Below, piece after piece: positions 24,807-32,146 of a stretch of 52,893 bases of DNA. This DNA comes from Kutzneria sp. (lineage in GTDB: Bacteria > Actinomycetota > Actinomycetes > Mycobacteriales > Pseudonocardiaceae). Position 1 is the first letter of the stretch. Each line of letters begins with the position of its first letter. The translations under genes and the position numbers were made by a program. The notes under the pieces are model-generated. The model ran no database searches. It had not been told where the DNA came from and worked only from the letters and a program-made list of their open reading frames with translations. The DNA is taken from positions 1 through 52,893 of the forward strand of contig JAFAZC010000003.1 of the NCBI GenBank assembly GCA_019239965.1, written 5' to 3'.

Positions 24807-25778
24807 ATGTCAGTAGTGGAGGTACCGCCGACCGGCGTCGGCTCGTCTGAGCAAGCGCTGAGCCGCCAAGAGGTCCGTGAGCGCTGCGTCTCCATTATGG
24901 AATTACTCCTGCCGCACAGGCGTGCGGCCGACCTGGACACCGACATCCCGGCAACGGCGTTCGACGAGCAGCTGCGTCAGCTCGCGGCGTTCGTGTCGAC
25001 CGGCGAACCCATTCTGTTCACCCTCCCCGGTTTTCCGTGTAAGTCCCCCAACCCCGCCAAGGTGCTCGGCCATCTCCCCGACGAGGGCGAGCGGCTCTCC
25101 CTGCGCTTCCTCGACCAGCTGTGTGTCGCGGTCAAGGACGTGTACGAGCCCGGTGCGCGGATGCTGATCTGCTCGGACGGTCACGTCTTCGCCGACCTCA
25201 TCAGCGTTCCCGACGAGCACGTCGACGCCTACTCCGACGAGCTGGTCGCCATGATCGCGAAGGAGGAGCTCTCCCATCTGGGCACCTTCGATCTCCGCGA
25301 CGTCTACGGCGACATGTCCTATCAGGACAAACGAACCCGCCTCGCGGACGGCTACCACGCGACCGAGGACGACCTGCGTGCTGAGACGCTGACCAATCCG
25401 GACACCATGCGCCTCTATCTGGGGATCACCCGGTTCCTCGTCGACGACACCGCGGAGTTCTCCGGAACCAAGTCGGCGTTGCAGCGGCAGTGCCGCGCCC
25501 GTGCCTACGGTGTGATCCAGCGCAGCAGGGCCTGGGGCGAGCTGATCGCCCGCCGTTTCCCACGACAGGTGCGGCTGTCCATCCATCCGCAGCCGCGGGG
25601 CTCGATCAAATTCGGGATCCGGTTGCTGCAGATCAAGGACGTCTGGACCACGCCGTGGCATTCGGCCGTCCTCAAACACGGCGACGGCGAGTGGGAGCTG
25701 ATGCGCAAGACCGATGCGGAACGGCATGGTCGACTGGTGCTGCACGACGGGAGGCCGAGCCACTTCGAGGCCGCCTGA
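24807..25778 (+). CDS. Isocyanide (isonitrile) synthase, DIT1/PvcA family
   Basis: A 323-residue protein from the ATG at 24807, just after GGAGGA; an ATG 18 bases earlier lacks a ribosome site. Family blocks are well preserved: LPGFPCKSPNPAKVLGHLPD (residues 73-92), MLICSDGHVFADLISVPDEH (around 120-138), VRLSIHPQPRGSIKFGIRLL (around 256-275) and TTPWHSAVLKHGDGEWELMRK (from 280). PvcA/IsnA enzymes convert an L-amino acid, usually tyrosine or tryptophan, to a vinyl isonitrile acid using ribulose-5-phosphate as the carbon donor. Bacterial members normally sit next to an Fe(II)/2-oxoglutarate oxygenase (PvcB/IsnB); none is present here, and a P450 precedes instead. It is the last gene of the operon. 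Substrate choice cannot be read from sequence. Confidence 0.9.
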   Translation: MSVVEVPPTGVGSSEQALSRQEVRERCVSIMELLLPHRRAADLDTDIPATAFDEQLRQLAAFVSTGEPILFTLPGFPCKSPNPAKVLGHLPDEGERLSLRFLDQLCVAVKDVYEPGARMLICSDGHVFADLISVPDEHVDAYSDELVAMIAKEELSHLGTFDLRDVYGDMSYQDKRTRLADGYHATEDDLRAETLTNPDTMRLYLGITRFLVDDTAEFSGTKSALQRQCRARAYGVIQRSRAWGELIARRFPRQVRLSIHPQPRGSIKFGIRLLQIKDVWTTPWHSAVLKHGDGEWELMRKTDAERHGRLVLHDGRPSHFEAA

Positions 25779-25785
25779 GCCACTC

Positions 25786-26598
25786 TCACACATCGACGAC
25801 CGCCATCTCGTCGGCGGCGGACGTGGCGGCCAGATGGTCCACCGCGATCAGCGGACCACCGGTCAACGGATGCTCCACCACGACGGCGCGGACGCCGAAC
25901 ACGGTGGCTATCAACTCGGTGGTGAGCACCTCCCGCGGCGGGCCAGAGGCGACGATCGAGCCGTGAAGCAGAACGTGTAGCCGGTCGCACACCGAGGCGG
26001 CGGCGTTGAGATCGTGCAGCGCCACCACTGTGGTACGTCGCTGCGCCCGCAGCAGAGCGAGCAGTTCCACTTGGTGGCGCACGTCGAGATGGTTGGTCGG
26101 CTCGTCGAGCACCAGGACATCGGGCTGCTGGGCGAACGCTCGGGCCAGCAGCACCCGTTGCCGTTCCCCTCCGGACAGCTCGGTGAAGCGCTGTCCGGCC
26201 TGCTCCGCCATACCCACCTGGTCGAGAGCGGCCGCCACGATGCGGCGGTCGGTGTCGTCGTCGGCGGCGAAGGCCTGTTTGTAGGGGATACGCCCCATAG
26301 CCACGACCTCACCGACGGTGAACTCGACGTCACCTCCTCGTTCCTGGGGCAATGCGGCGATATGCCTGGCCGCGCGCACCGCTGTCAGCCCCAGGATGTC
26401 CTGCCCGTCCAGCAGAACACGGCCGGCCTGCGGGCGCAGGTGGCGATAGACGGTGCGCAGCAGCGTCGACTTGCCGCTGCCGTTGGGGCCGACAACGCCG
26501 GTAATCTCGCCGCCGGCCGCGACAAGGTTCACCCCAGTGACCACAGCCCTTCCGGACAGGGTCACGCGCAGGTCCTCGATGTCGATCCGCACGGTCAC
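25786..26598 (-). CDS. FecE/FepC/BtuD-type ABC transporter ATP-binding protein
   Basis: A 270-residue ATPase starting at a GTG that overlaps the permease stop by 4 bases (GTGA). Walker A is GPNGSGKST (37-45), the signature LSGGERQRV lies near residue 142, Walker B with VLVLDEPTNHLD follows, and the switch His is in VALHDLNAA. It powers import of iron-siderophore, heme, cobalamin or other metallophore complexes with the two genes upstream. Its stop is 7 bases from the convergent stop of the isonitrile synthase, so importer and biosynthesis operons are packed end to end. Confidence 0.93.
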   Translation of the reverse strand: MTVRIDIEDLRVTLSGRAVVTGVNLVAAGGEITGVVGPNGSGKSTLLRTVYRHLRPQAGRVLLDGQDILGLTAVRAARHIAALPQERGGDVEFTVGEVVAMGRIPYKQAFAADDDTDRRIVAAALDQVGMAEQAGQRFTELSGGERQRVLLARAFAQQPDVLVLDEPTNHLDVRHQVELLALLRAQRRTTVVALHDLNAAASVCDRLHVLLHGSIVASGPPREVLTTELIATVFGVRAVVVEHPLTGGPLIAVDHLAATSAADEMAVVDV

Positions 26599-27680
26599 CG
26601 TTCCAGCCGTCTATTGAGCAGGTACAACAGGGTCGGCGCGCCGATGAGCGCGGTGACGACGCCGATCGGCACCTCCTGGTTGGGCAACGCCACTCTCGCC
26701 ACGAGGTCGACGACCACGAGCAGCAGGGCACCGGCGAGCCCGGAGACCGGCAACAGCCTGCGGTGATCACCGCCGACCACCATCCGGCACACGTGCGGTA
26801 CCACAAGGCCGACGAACGCGATGGCACCCGATACCGCCACGAGTACTCCGGTCAGCATGCTCGTCACGACGAACAGTCCGCGCCGCAACCGCGTCACGTC
26901 CACGCCGAGGCTGGCGGCGGTCTCGTCGCCCATCATGACGGCGTTGAGCGCCCGTGACCGTGCCTGCAGCACCGCGAATCCGAGCAGAACCACGAGGGTT
27001 GGTACGGCCAACTGGTTCCACTCGGCACCGCTGAGGCTGCCGAGAAGCCAGAACAGTACGCCCTGGGTGCGCTGCAGGTCGCCGGCCTGGAGCACGAGGT
27101 AGCTGGTGATGCCCGACAGGAAGTGCGCGATGCCGACGCCGGCGAGGACCACCCGCAACGGGGAGAAACCGCCACCGCGTTTGGCGAACAGCCACACGAG
27201 CACAAAGGACGCGAGTGCGCCGAGGAACGCCGCCGCGGACAACCCGAGCCCGAGCAGTCCACCGCCGTCGACCAACACGATCAGCACGACAGCACCGAGG
27301 GAGGCCCCCGAGGACACACCGAGCAGATAGGGATCGGCGAGCGGATTGCGCACCAGTGCCTGCGCCGCGGTACCCACCAGTCCGAGGCCAGCGCCGACCA
27401 CCGCGGCGAGCAGTACCCTCGGCAGGCGGAGCTGCCAGACGATCAGGTCCGCGGTACCGGTGTCGACCCCGCCGAGGAGATGCTGGCCGATCACCGACCA
27501 CACCCGGCCGATCGGGATGCCGATTGTTCCCGAGGACACCGCGAGTGTTGACGCGGCGACCAGGGCCACGACGAGCACGACGGCCACCACCCCGGCCGGC
27601 ACGGCACGGCACGGCCGGCCGCGGCCGTGGCGGTCCGCCGCCGGCGCCAGCTGTCCGGCCGCGGTCGCTGGTCGTGCCAT
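26595..27680 (-). CDS. FecCD-type metallophore ABC transporter permease
   Basis: A 361-residue permease. Conserved FecCD elements include IVWQLRLPRVLLAAVVGAGL, GTAAQALVRNPLADPYLLGV (the hallmark near residue 105-125), GVFLWLLGS-like GVLFWLLGSLSG, and the ATPase-contact loop around AASLGVDVTRLRR. About ten membrane helices are expected. As a single permease gene it should act as a homodimer, like BtuC or FhuB-type halves. The ATG overlaps the stop of the binding-protein gene by one base and its own stop overlaps the ATPase start. It moves the metal complex across the cytoplasmic membrane. Confidence 0.94.
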   Translation of the reverse strand: MARPATAAGQLAPAADRHGRGRPCRAVPAGVVAVVLVVALVAASTLAVSSGTIGIPIGRVWSVIGQHLLGGVDTGTADLIVWQLRLPRVLLAAVVGAGLGLVGTAAQALVRNPLADPYLLGVSSGASLGAVVLIVLVDGGGLLGLGLSAAAFLGALASFVLVWLFAKRGGGFSPLRVVLAGVGIAHFLSGITSYLVLQAGDLQRTQGVLFWLLGSLSGAEWNQLAVPTLVVLLGFAVLQARSRALNAVMMGDETAASLGVDVTRLRRGLFVVTSMLTGVLVAVSGAIAFVGLVVPHVCRMVVGGDHRRLLPVSGLAGALLLVVVDLVARVALPNQEVPIGVVTALIGAPTLLYLLNRRLER

Positions 27681-28747
27681 CAGCCCTCACCCCTGACCAG
27701 GCTGGGATACAGGCTCGCGGCGATCGCCCGCACCGTGTCCGCGTCACGGACGCCGGCAATGGCGGTCAGCTGGGAGGTGATCCGCACGAAGTGATCCTGT
27801 CGGACCGCGGCCAGACCACTGGTGGCGGGATACTGGCGGAGAAACTGCTCCGCCTGGTCGAAAGCGGCCGAGGTCGCCTTGTCGTCGCCGCGGTCGCGGA
27901 CACCAAGCTGGATCCAGTCGGGATTCTTCGCGACGACGTCCTCCCAGCTCACCTGGCGGAAGTCGGCGTCACAGTCGGCGTAGACATTGCGGGCGCCGGC
28001 CAGCGTGAAGATCGCGTTGCCGATCTGCTTTCCGCACAGCGCCATCGGCTGCTTGGTGCTCGCGTCGAAATCGAAGAAGAAGTAGCTCGGCCGCTTGTCC
28101 TCGGCCACCCCGGCCACCGCGTCACGCACCGCGTTCACCTTGTGCCGCATGGCCTCGACCAGTTCGTTGGCCTTCGCCGAGGTGCCGGTGACCGCTCCGA
28201 GCCGGGCAATGTCGGCCTCGACGTCCGCGAGATCCCGGCGCTGACCGCTCGACCGAGCGGCGCAGGCCGTCGACAGCAGCGACAGATGCGTGATACCGGC
28301 GGCGGCGAACTCTCGCTCGGTCGGTACCCCGACGGGAGCGCCGCCACCGGCGTCCGGGGCGGCGAACGTGTCAATGTACAGGTCGGCACCGGAGCCGAGG
28401 AGCTCCTCCTTGGCGATCACGGTGTCGCTGAGCACCGGCACCTTCGCGGCGGCTTCGGCGAACTGGGGCGGCAGGGTGCCCTTTCCGGGAGGGAATCCGG
28501 TGCCGATCACCCGGTCACCGGCGCCGAGCCAGAACAGCAGCTCGAGTGCGGACGCGTTGCTAGTGACGATCCTGCGCGGCGCGGACCGAAGGGTGACCTT
28601 GGCGCCGCGACAGTCCGCGACGACGGTGGCCGGGAACCCTGGCCCGGACGCACCACCCGAGGGCACCTCACCGCCGCTTGGGCCAGAGCAGGCCGCGGCG
28701 ACCATCGTGGTGGCGGCGACGACACAGCCGACCACGCGAGCGCCCAT
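27680..28747 (-). CDS. Substrate-binding lipoprotein of the FecCD importer
   Basis: A 355-residue protein from the ATG at 28747 with AGGAGG 4 bases upstream; an in-frame GTG at 28783 lacks this. The signal peptide ends in a lipobox (TMVAAAC, Cys20), so it is a membrane-anchored receptor. The fold is of the periplasmic-binding-protein 2/BtuF-FhuD class: APRRIVTSNASALELLFWLGAGDRVIG, IAKEELLGSGADLYI, and VSWEDVVAKNPDWIQLGVRD are typical blocks. Ligands of this class are ferric siderophores, heme, cobalamin or other metallophores. Given the convergent isonitrile operon, uptake of an isonitrile-metal complex is a reasonable hypothesis; cobalamin or a conventional siderophore remain alternatives. 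Confidence 0.9.
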   Translation of the reverse strand: MGARVVGCVVAATTMVAAACSGPSGGEVPSGGASGPGFPATVVADCRGAKVTLRSAPRRIVTSNASALELLFWLGAGDRVIGTGFPPGKGTLPPQFAEAAAKVPVLSDTVIAKEELLGSGADLYIDTFAAPDAGGGAPVGVPTEREFAAAGITHLSLLSTACAARSSGQRRDLADVEADIARLGAVTGTSAKANELVEAMRHKVNAVRDAVAGVAEDKRPSYFFFDFDASTKQPMALCGKQIGNAIFTLAGARNVYADCDADFRQVSWEDVVAKNPDWIQLGVRDRGDDKATSAAFDQAEQFLRQYPATSGLAAVRQDHFVRITSQLTAIAGVRDADTVRAIAASLYPSLVRGEG

Positions 28748-28936
28748 ACACCCTCCTGACCGTCGCCGGGCGACCGAGGCCACCCGTTGGTCATCTAGTC
28801 GGATCCGAGCCGCGCCGAGTTCCCGTACACCCGGCGACCGACGCAGGGGCTGGCACGGGACACCACCTCGGTGGGCGCCCGCGAGTGTTGGGCGCGGAGG
28901 CGGACCGGGACGGTGTGACGGCCAGCTTCCCGATCA

Positions 28937-28962
28937 GTCGGTCCGGGTTCCACCGGAGTTCC
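28937..28962 (-). promoter_or_regulatory. Candidate ECF-sigma promoter upstream of the importer operon
   Basis: On the minus strand, GGAAC (28958-28962) is followed after 17 bases by CGAC (28937-28940), resembling an ECF -35/-10 pair. Thirteen bases from the -35 onward (GGAACTCCGGTGG) are identical to the element before the anti-sigma gene at 29650, which has the same 17-base spacing to CGAC. Transcription from it would give the importer an mRNA leader of about 180 bases. A fragmentary resemblance to a cobalamin riboswitch was examined and rejected. Confidence 0.45.
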
Positions 28963-28991
28963 CCGATGTCATGTCGATCACCCAGTCGAGG

Positions 28992-29585
28992 TCAACCCGC
29001 GCCGGCCGCTCGGCCCCCCGCCGTGGCACGCACCAGGTCCTCACGTGCTCGCGCCACCCGGGACCGGACGGTGCCGATCGGACAGCCGCACACCTCAGCG
29101 GCCTCGGCGTAGGACAACCCCAACACCTGCGTCAGGACCAGGGCTTCCCGCCGTTCCTGGTCGAGGCCGTCCAGCAGGACCGTCACCTCGACGACGTCCT
29201 CGAAACCGGCCTGGCCGCGCTGCTGTCCGCACTGGGCATCCGCGGCGGCCACCCAGTCCACACCCGCCGCGGTCCGCGGCCGCGCGGCCGCGGACCGGAT
29301 CTGGTCGACGACCACCCGGCGCGCGATGGACAGCAACCAGGTGCGCGCGGAGGAGCGGCCGGCGAACCGCGGCAGACTGCCCAGCGCACGCAGATAGGTC
29401 TCCTGGGTGAGATCGTCGCCGTTGGCGACGCCAGCCAGGTAGGACACGAAGCTCCACACGTCGCGCTGGGTGGCGCGGACGAACTCCTCGAGCGCCGCCC
29501 GGTCGCCGGATCCGGCCGCCAACGCCAGGCCGGTGACGCGTTCGTTGTCAGTCGCGGAGCCAGGCACGCCAAGCAGGGTATCCAT
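28992..29585 (-). CDS. ECF-family RNA polymerase sigma factor (SigC-like)
   Basis: A 197-residue sigma factor from the ATG at 29585; the frame extends further upstream, but that part is antisense to the anti-sigma gene. Region 2 reads FVSYLAGVANGDDLTQETYLRALGSL and FAGRSSARTWLLSIARRVVVDQI; region 4 reads LDQERREALVLTQVLGLSYAEAAEVCGCPIGTVRSRVARARE (its two ends), the helix-turn-helix for the -35 box. There is no long C-terminal extension. It is divergent from a zinc-finger membrane anti-sigma factor, its likely partner, and lies upstream of the importer on the same strand. It probably activates its own neighbourhood in response to a membrane or metal signal. Confidence 0.92.
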   Translation of the reverse strand: MDTLLGVPGSATDNERVTGLALAAGSGDRAALEEFVRATQRDVWSFVSYLAGVANGDDLTQETYLRALGSLPRFAGRSSARTWLLSIARRVVVDQIRSAAARPRTAAGVDWVAAADAQCGQQRGQAGFEDVVEVTVLLDGLDQERREALVLTQVLGLSYAEAAEVCGCPIGTVRSRVARAREDLVRATAGGRAAGAG

Positions 29586-29649
29586 CACACCGCCGCCCAC
29601 CTCCCCTGCCCCTGGACTGGCCCGGGGCCGGGGAACTCCGCGGGGTCCT

Positions 29650-29675
29650 GGAACTCCGGTGGGCCCTGGGACGAC
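29650..29675 (+). promoter_or_regulatory. Candidate ECF-sigma promoter before the anti-sigma gene
   Basis: GGAAC (29650-29654), a 17-base spacer and CGAC (29672-29675) lie directly before the anti-sigma GTG at 29685, so the transcript would be nearly leaderless. A second GGGGAACTCCG copy lies at 29630-29640 without a matching -10. The 13 bases GGAACTCCGGTGG recur upstream of the importer operon with the same spacing, which suggests one sigma factor reads both. Confidence 0.45.
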
Positions 29676-29684
29676 AATGACGAC

Positions 29685-30413
29685 GTGGACTGTGCGACCT
29701 CTCGGGAAGCCTTGTCGGCACAGCTGGACGGGGAGCTGACGCCGGTACCGGCCGACGCGTTGGACCAACACCTCGTCCACTGTCCGGCGTGCCGGGAGTG
29801 GCAGCAGCGGTCCGCGACGTTGACCAGGACACTGCGGGTGCGGGTCGCGACCACGATTCCCGACTTCACCGATGTGGTGCTCGCACAGGCTCCGGTCGTG
29901 GCGCGGCGCTGGTGGCCCCGTGTCGCCCTTGGCGTCACAGCGGTCGTCCAGCTGACTCTCGGCATCGCCCAGGTGTTCGGCGCCGACCAGGCGATGCCGG
30001 GCATGGCCGGCGGCGGCCACCTGTTCAACGAGAGCACCGCGTGGAACCTCGCTCTCGGCCTCGGCATGCTCTGGACGGCGCTGCGCACGAGGGCCGCCGC
30101 CGGGATGCTCCCGGTGATGGCCGGTTTCCTCGCCGTGCTCACGGTCTTCTCCGTGCACGACCTGCTCATCGGGCAGGTCGTCGTGCCCCGTGTCGCCCTG
30201 CACGGACTGCTCATCGTCGGCCTCGGCCTCGTCTACGCCGTGCACCACACCGGCACCGGCCGGCGCGACCCGGTGCCGGAGTTCCCGGACGTGGTACCCG
30301 TCCCTCGGCGGTCCGCCGCCGCGGCGACCGGCCTTGGCGCCGGGCCGACGCGCGAGGATGTCCGCCCCGGCGACGGGCCGTTGCGACCGACCGGCCGGCA
30401 CCACGCCGCCTGA
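29685..30413 (+). CDS. Zinc-finger (ZAS) anti-sigma factor with C-terminal membrane domain
   Basis: A 242-residue protein from the GTG at 29685. The cytoplasmic N-terminus has the ZAS metal-binding pattern with Cys3, His29, Cys33 and Cys36 (DQHLVHCPACREW), as in RsrA/ChrR-type anti-sigma factors. Four hydrophobic segments follow (about 80-100, 122-140, 147-172 and 178-200). The loop after the first contains MPGMAGGGHLFNE, with two Met and one His facing outward, conceivably a metal-sensing site. The tail is polar and Pro/Arg-rich. It should hold the divergent ECF sigma factor inactive. Its own promoter looks ECF-type, giving feedback control. Metal or redox as the signal is inference. Confidence 0.85.
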   Translation: MDCATSREALSAQLDGELTPVPADALDQHLVHCPACREWQQRSATLTRTLRVRVATTIPDFTDVVLAQAPVVARRWWPRVALGVTAVVQLTLGIAQVFGADQAMPGMAGGGHLFNESTAWNLALGLGMLWTALRTRAAAGMLPVMAGFLAVLTVFSVHDLLIGQVVVPRVALHGLLIVGLGLVYAVHHTGTGRRDPVPEFPDVVPVPRRSAAAATGLGAGPTREDVRPGDGPLRPTGRHHAA

Positions 30414-30586
30414 CGCCTGAGCCGCCCGATCCCCTCGGCGCCCGCCTTCCCACCGGACACGGCCGAACGAATCTCACCCGACGGGCAACGTCACATGCCG
30501 CTGGGCTTGGCGCACGCCCATCCGTTGGCCAAGGTAGACACCCAGGACGACAGATGCCCAGCATCGTTGGGGAAGGGAACTGACAC

Positions 30587-32146
30587 ATGACCGACCGCTT
30601 GGCGTGCGCGTCCGTCGTCGCCGGCAGCGTCGACCGGGAGGCTGACGGTGGCGTTCTCCTGTCGCGCAACCCGGCCGACCTCGACGATGTCGTCGCCGAG
30701 GTCGCACTGGCCGGTCCCGAGGTCCTGGTGGCCGCCGCACGCGCCGCCCGCGAGGCGCAGCCCGGTTGGGCCGGGATACCGGCCCCGATGCGCGGTGAGG
30801 TGATCGGGCGGCTCGGCCAGCTGGTCAGGGCCAACAAGACCGCGCTGGCCGCGCTGATCACCAGGGAGATCGGCAAGCCGTACGCCGAGGCGCTCGGCGA
30901 GGTGCAGGAGATCATCGACACCTGCGACTTCTTCCTCGGTGAGGGCCGGCGGCTCTACGGTCAGACAGTACCCAGCGAGATGCCCGACAAGCAGCTGTTC
31001 ACATTCCGGGCGCCGGTCGGGGTGAGTGTGATCATCACCGCGGGCAACTTCCCGGCCGCGGTGCCCGCCTGGTACCTGGTGCCGGCGCTGCTGTGCGGCA
31101 ACGCCGTGGTGTTCAAGCCCGCCGAGGTGTCCGCGGCGGTCGGACAGGCCCTTGCCGAACTCCTCTGGCATGCCGGGGTTCCCGCCGGGGTGTTCAACCT
31201 GGTGCAGGCCGACGGGGCGGCCACCTTCGCCGGTCTGAGCGACGCGCTGGACCAGCACTGCGTCGACAAGGTCGGCTTCACCGGATCGACCGAGGTCGGG
31301 CGGATGATCAGTGAGCTGTGTGGACGCCATCTGCAGACACCGTGCCTCGAGCTGGGTGGCAAGAATCCCCTCGTGGTGATGGCTGACGCGGATCTCGACC
31401 TCGCCGTGCAGGGCGCGCTGTTCAGCGGGTTCGGTTCGGCGGGTCAGCGGTGCACCTCGTTGGGCACGGTCTTCGTCCAGGCCGATGTGCACGAGGAGTT
31501 CCTGCGCAGGTTCGTCACCGCGGTCGACGGGGCGGTGATCGGTGACCCGACCACGGATGTGCTCTACGGCCCGCTGATCGACAGTCGCTACGCCGAGCGT
31601 TTCGAGCAGCATCTCGGCCTCGTCCAGCCACACCACACGGTGCACGGCGCCACCGGTCGCATCACGAAAGCCAATCCGCGCACGGGATTCGTCGGTGACC
31701 CCGACAGGGGTGTCTACGTGCACCCGACGATCGTGGACGGCATCACCGCCGATGACGAGCTGTACCGTGTGGAGACCTTCGGTCCATTGGTCGGCGTCGG
31801 AACGTTCGACGACTTCGACCAGGCCGTCGAGCTGGCCAACGGGCATGGTTACGGGCTGTCCGCGGCGATCTACACCTGCACCGCCGCGACCGCGTTCCGG
31901 TTCCGCGAACGTTGTCGGGCCGGCATGGTCAGCGTGAACAACTCCACCTCCGGCGCGGAGGCGCACCTCCCCTTCGGCGGCAATGGCCTGTCTGGCAACG
32001 GAAGTCGACAGTCGGGCATCTGGGTGCTCGACCAGTTTACCCGGTGGCAGTCGATGAACTGGGACTATGCGGGCACCCTGCAGAAGGCCCAGATGGATCT
32101 GGTCGAACTGCCGACCGCCGACCTCGACTACCGGTTGGGAGCGTGA
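30587..32146 (+). CDS. Aldehyde dehydrogenase (ALDH7/semialdehyde-type)
   Basis: A 519-residue NAD(P)-dependent aldehyde dehydrogenase with GGGGAAGGG before the ATG at 30587. Catalytic Glu255 lies in CLELGGKNPLV and nucleophile Cys289 in GFGSAGQRCTSLG; the cofactor region VIITAGNFPAAVPAWYLVPAL is conserved. The segment CDFFLGEGRRLYGQTVPSEMP resembles alpha-aminoadipic semialdehyde and related dehydrogenases. The next genes encode a glutaryl-CoA dehydrogenase and a 2-oxoacid dehydrogenase E1. A role oxidising an aminoadipate- or aminovalerate-type semialdehyde in lysine or cadaverine breakdown is therefore plausible. The stop overlaps the next start (GTGA). Exact substrate is not determined. 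Confidence 0.88.
   Translation: MTDRLACASVVAGSVDREADGGVLLSRNPADLDDVVAEVALAGPEVLVAAARAAREAQPGWAGIPAPMRGEVIGRLGQLVRANKTALAALITREIGKPYAEALGEVQEIIDTCDFFLGEGRRLYGQTVPSEMPDKQLFTFRAPVGVSVIITAGNFPAAVPAWYLVPALLCGNAVVFKPAEVSAAVGQALAELLWHAGVPAGVFNLVQADGAATFAGLSDALDQHCVDKVGFTGSTEVGRMISELCGRHLQTPCLELGGKNPLVVMADADLDLAVQGALFSGFGSAGQRCTSLGTVFVQADVHEEFLRRFVTAVDGAVIGDPTTDVLYGPLIDSRYAERFEQHLGLVQPHHTVHGATGRITKANPRTGFVGDPDRGVYVHPTIVDGITADDELYRVETFGPLVGVGTFDDFDQAVELANGHGYGLSAAIYTCTAATAFRFRERCRAGMVSVNNSTSGAEAHLPFGGNGLSGNGSRQSGIWVLDQFTRWQSMNWDYAGTLQKAQMDLVELPTADLDYRLGA

Noticed and set aside
28760..28965. Possible cobalamin riboswitch upstream of the importer
   Set aside because: GGGAACTCCGGTGGAACCCGGA resembles the P5 part of a B12 riboswitch (given here only as two joined short pieces, GGGAACTCCGG and TGGAACCCGGA), but the CGCA junction, the GCCACTG/GGGAAGG arm and the AGCCxGAAGACCTGCC end are all missing, and the same bases recur before the anti-sigma gene where no riboswitch is expected.
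28290..29684. Long plus-strand frame leading into the anti-sigma gene
   Set aside because: It is antisense to the binding-protein and sigma genes and low in family signal. The ZAS pattern begins only three residues after the GTG at 29685.
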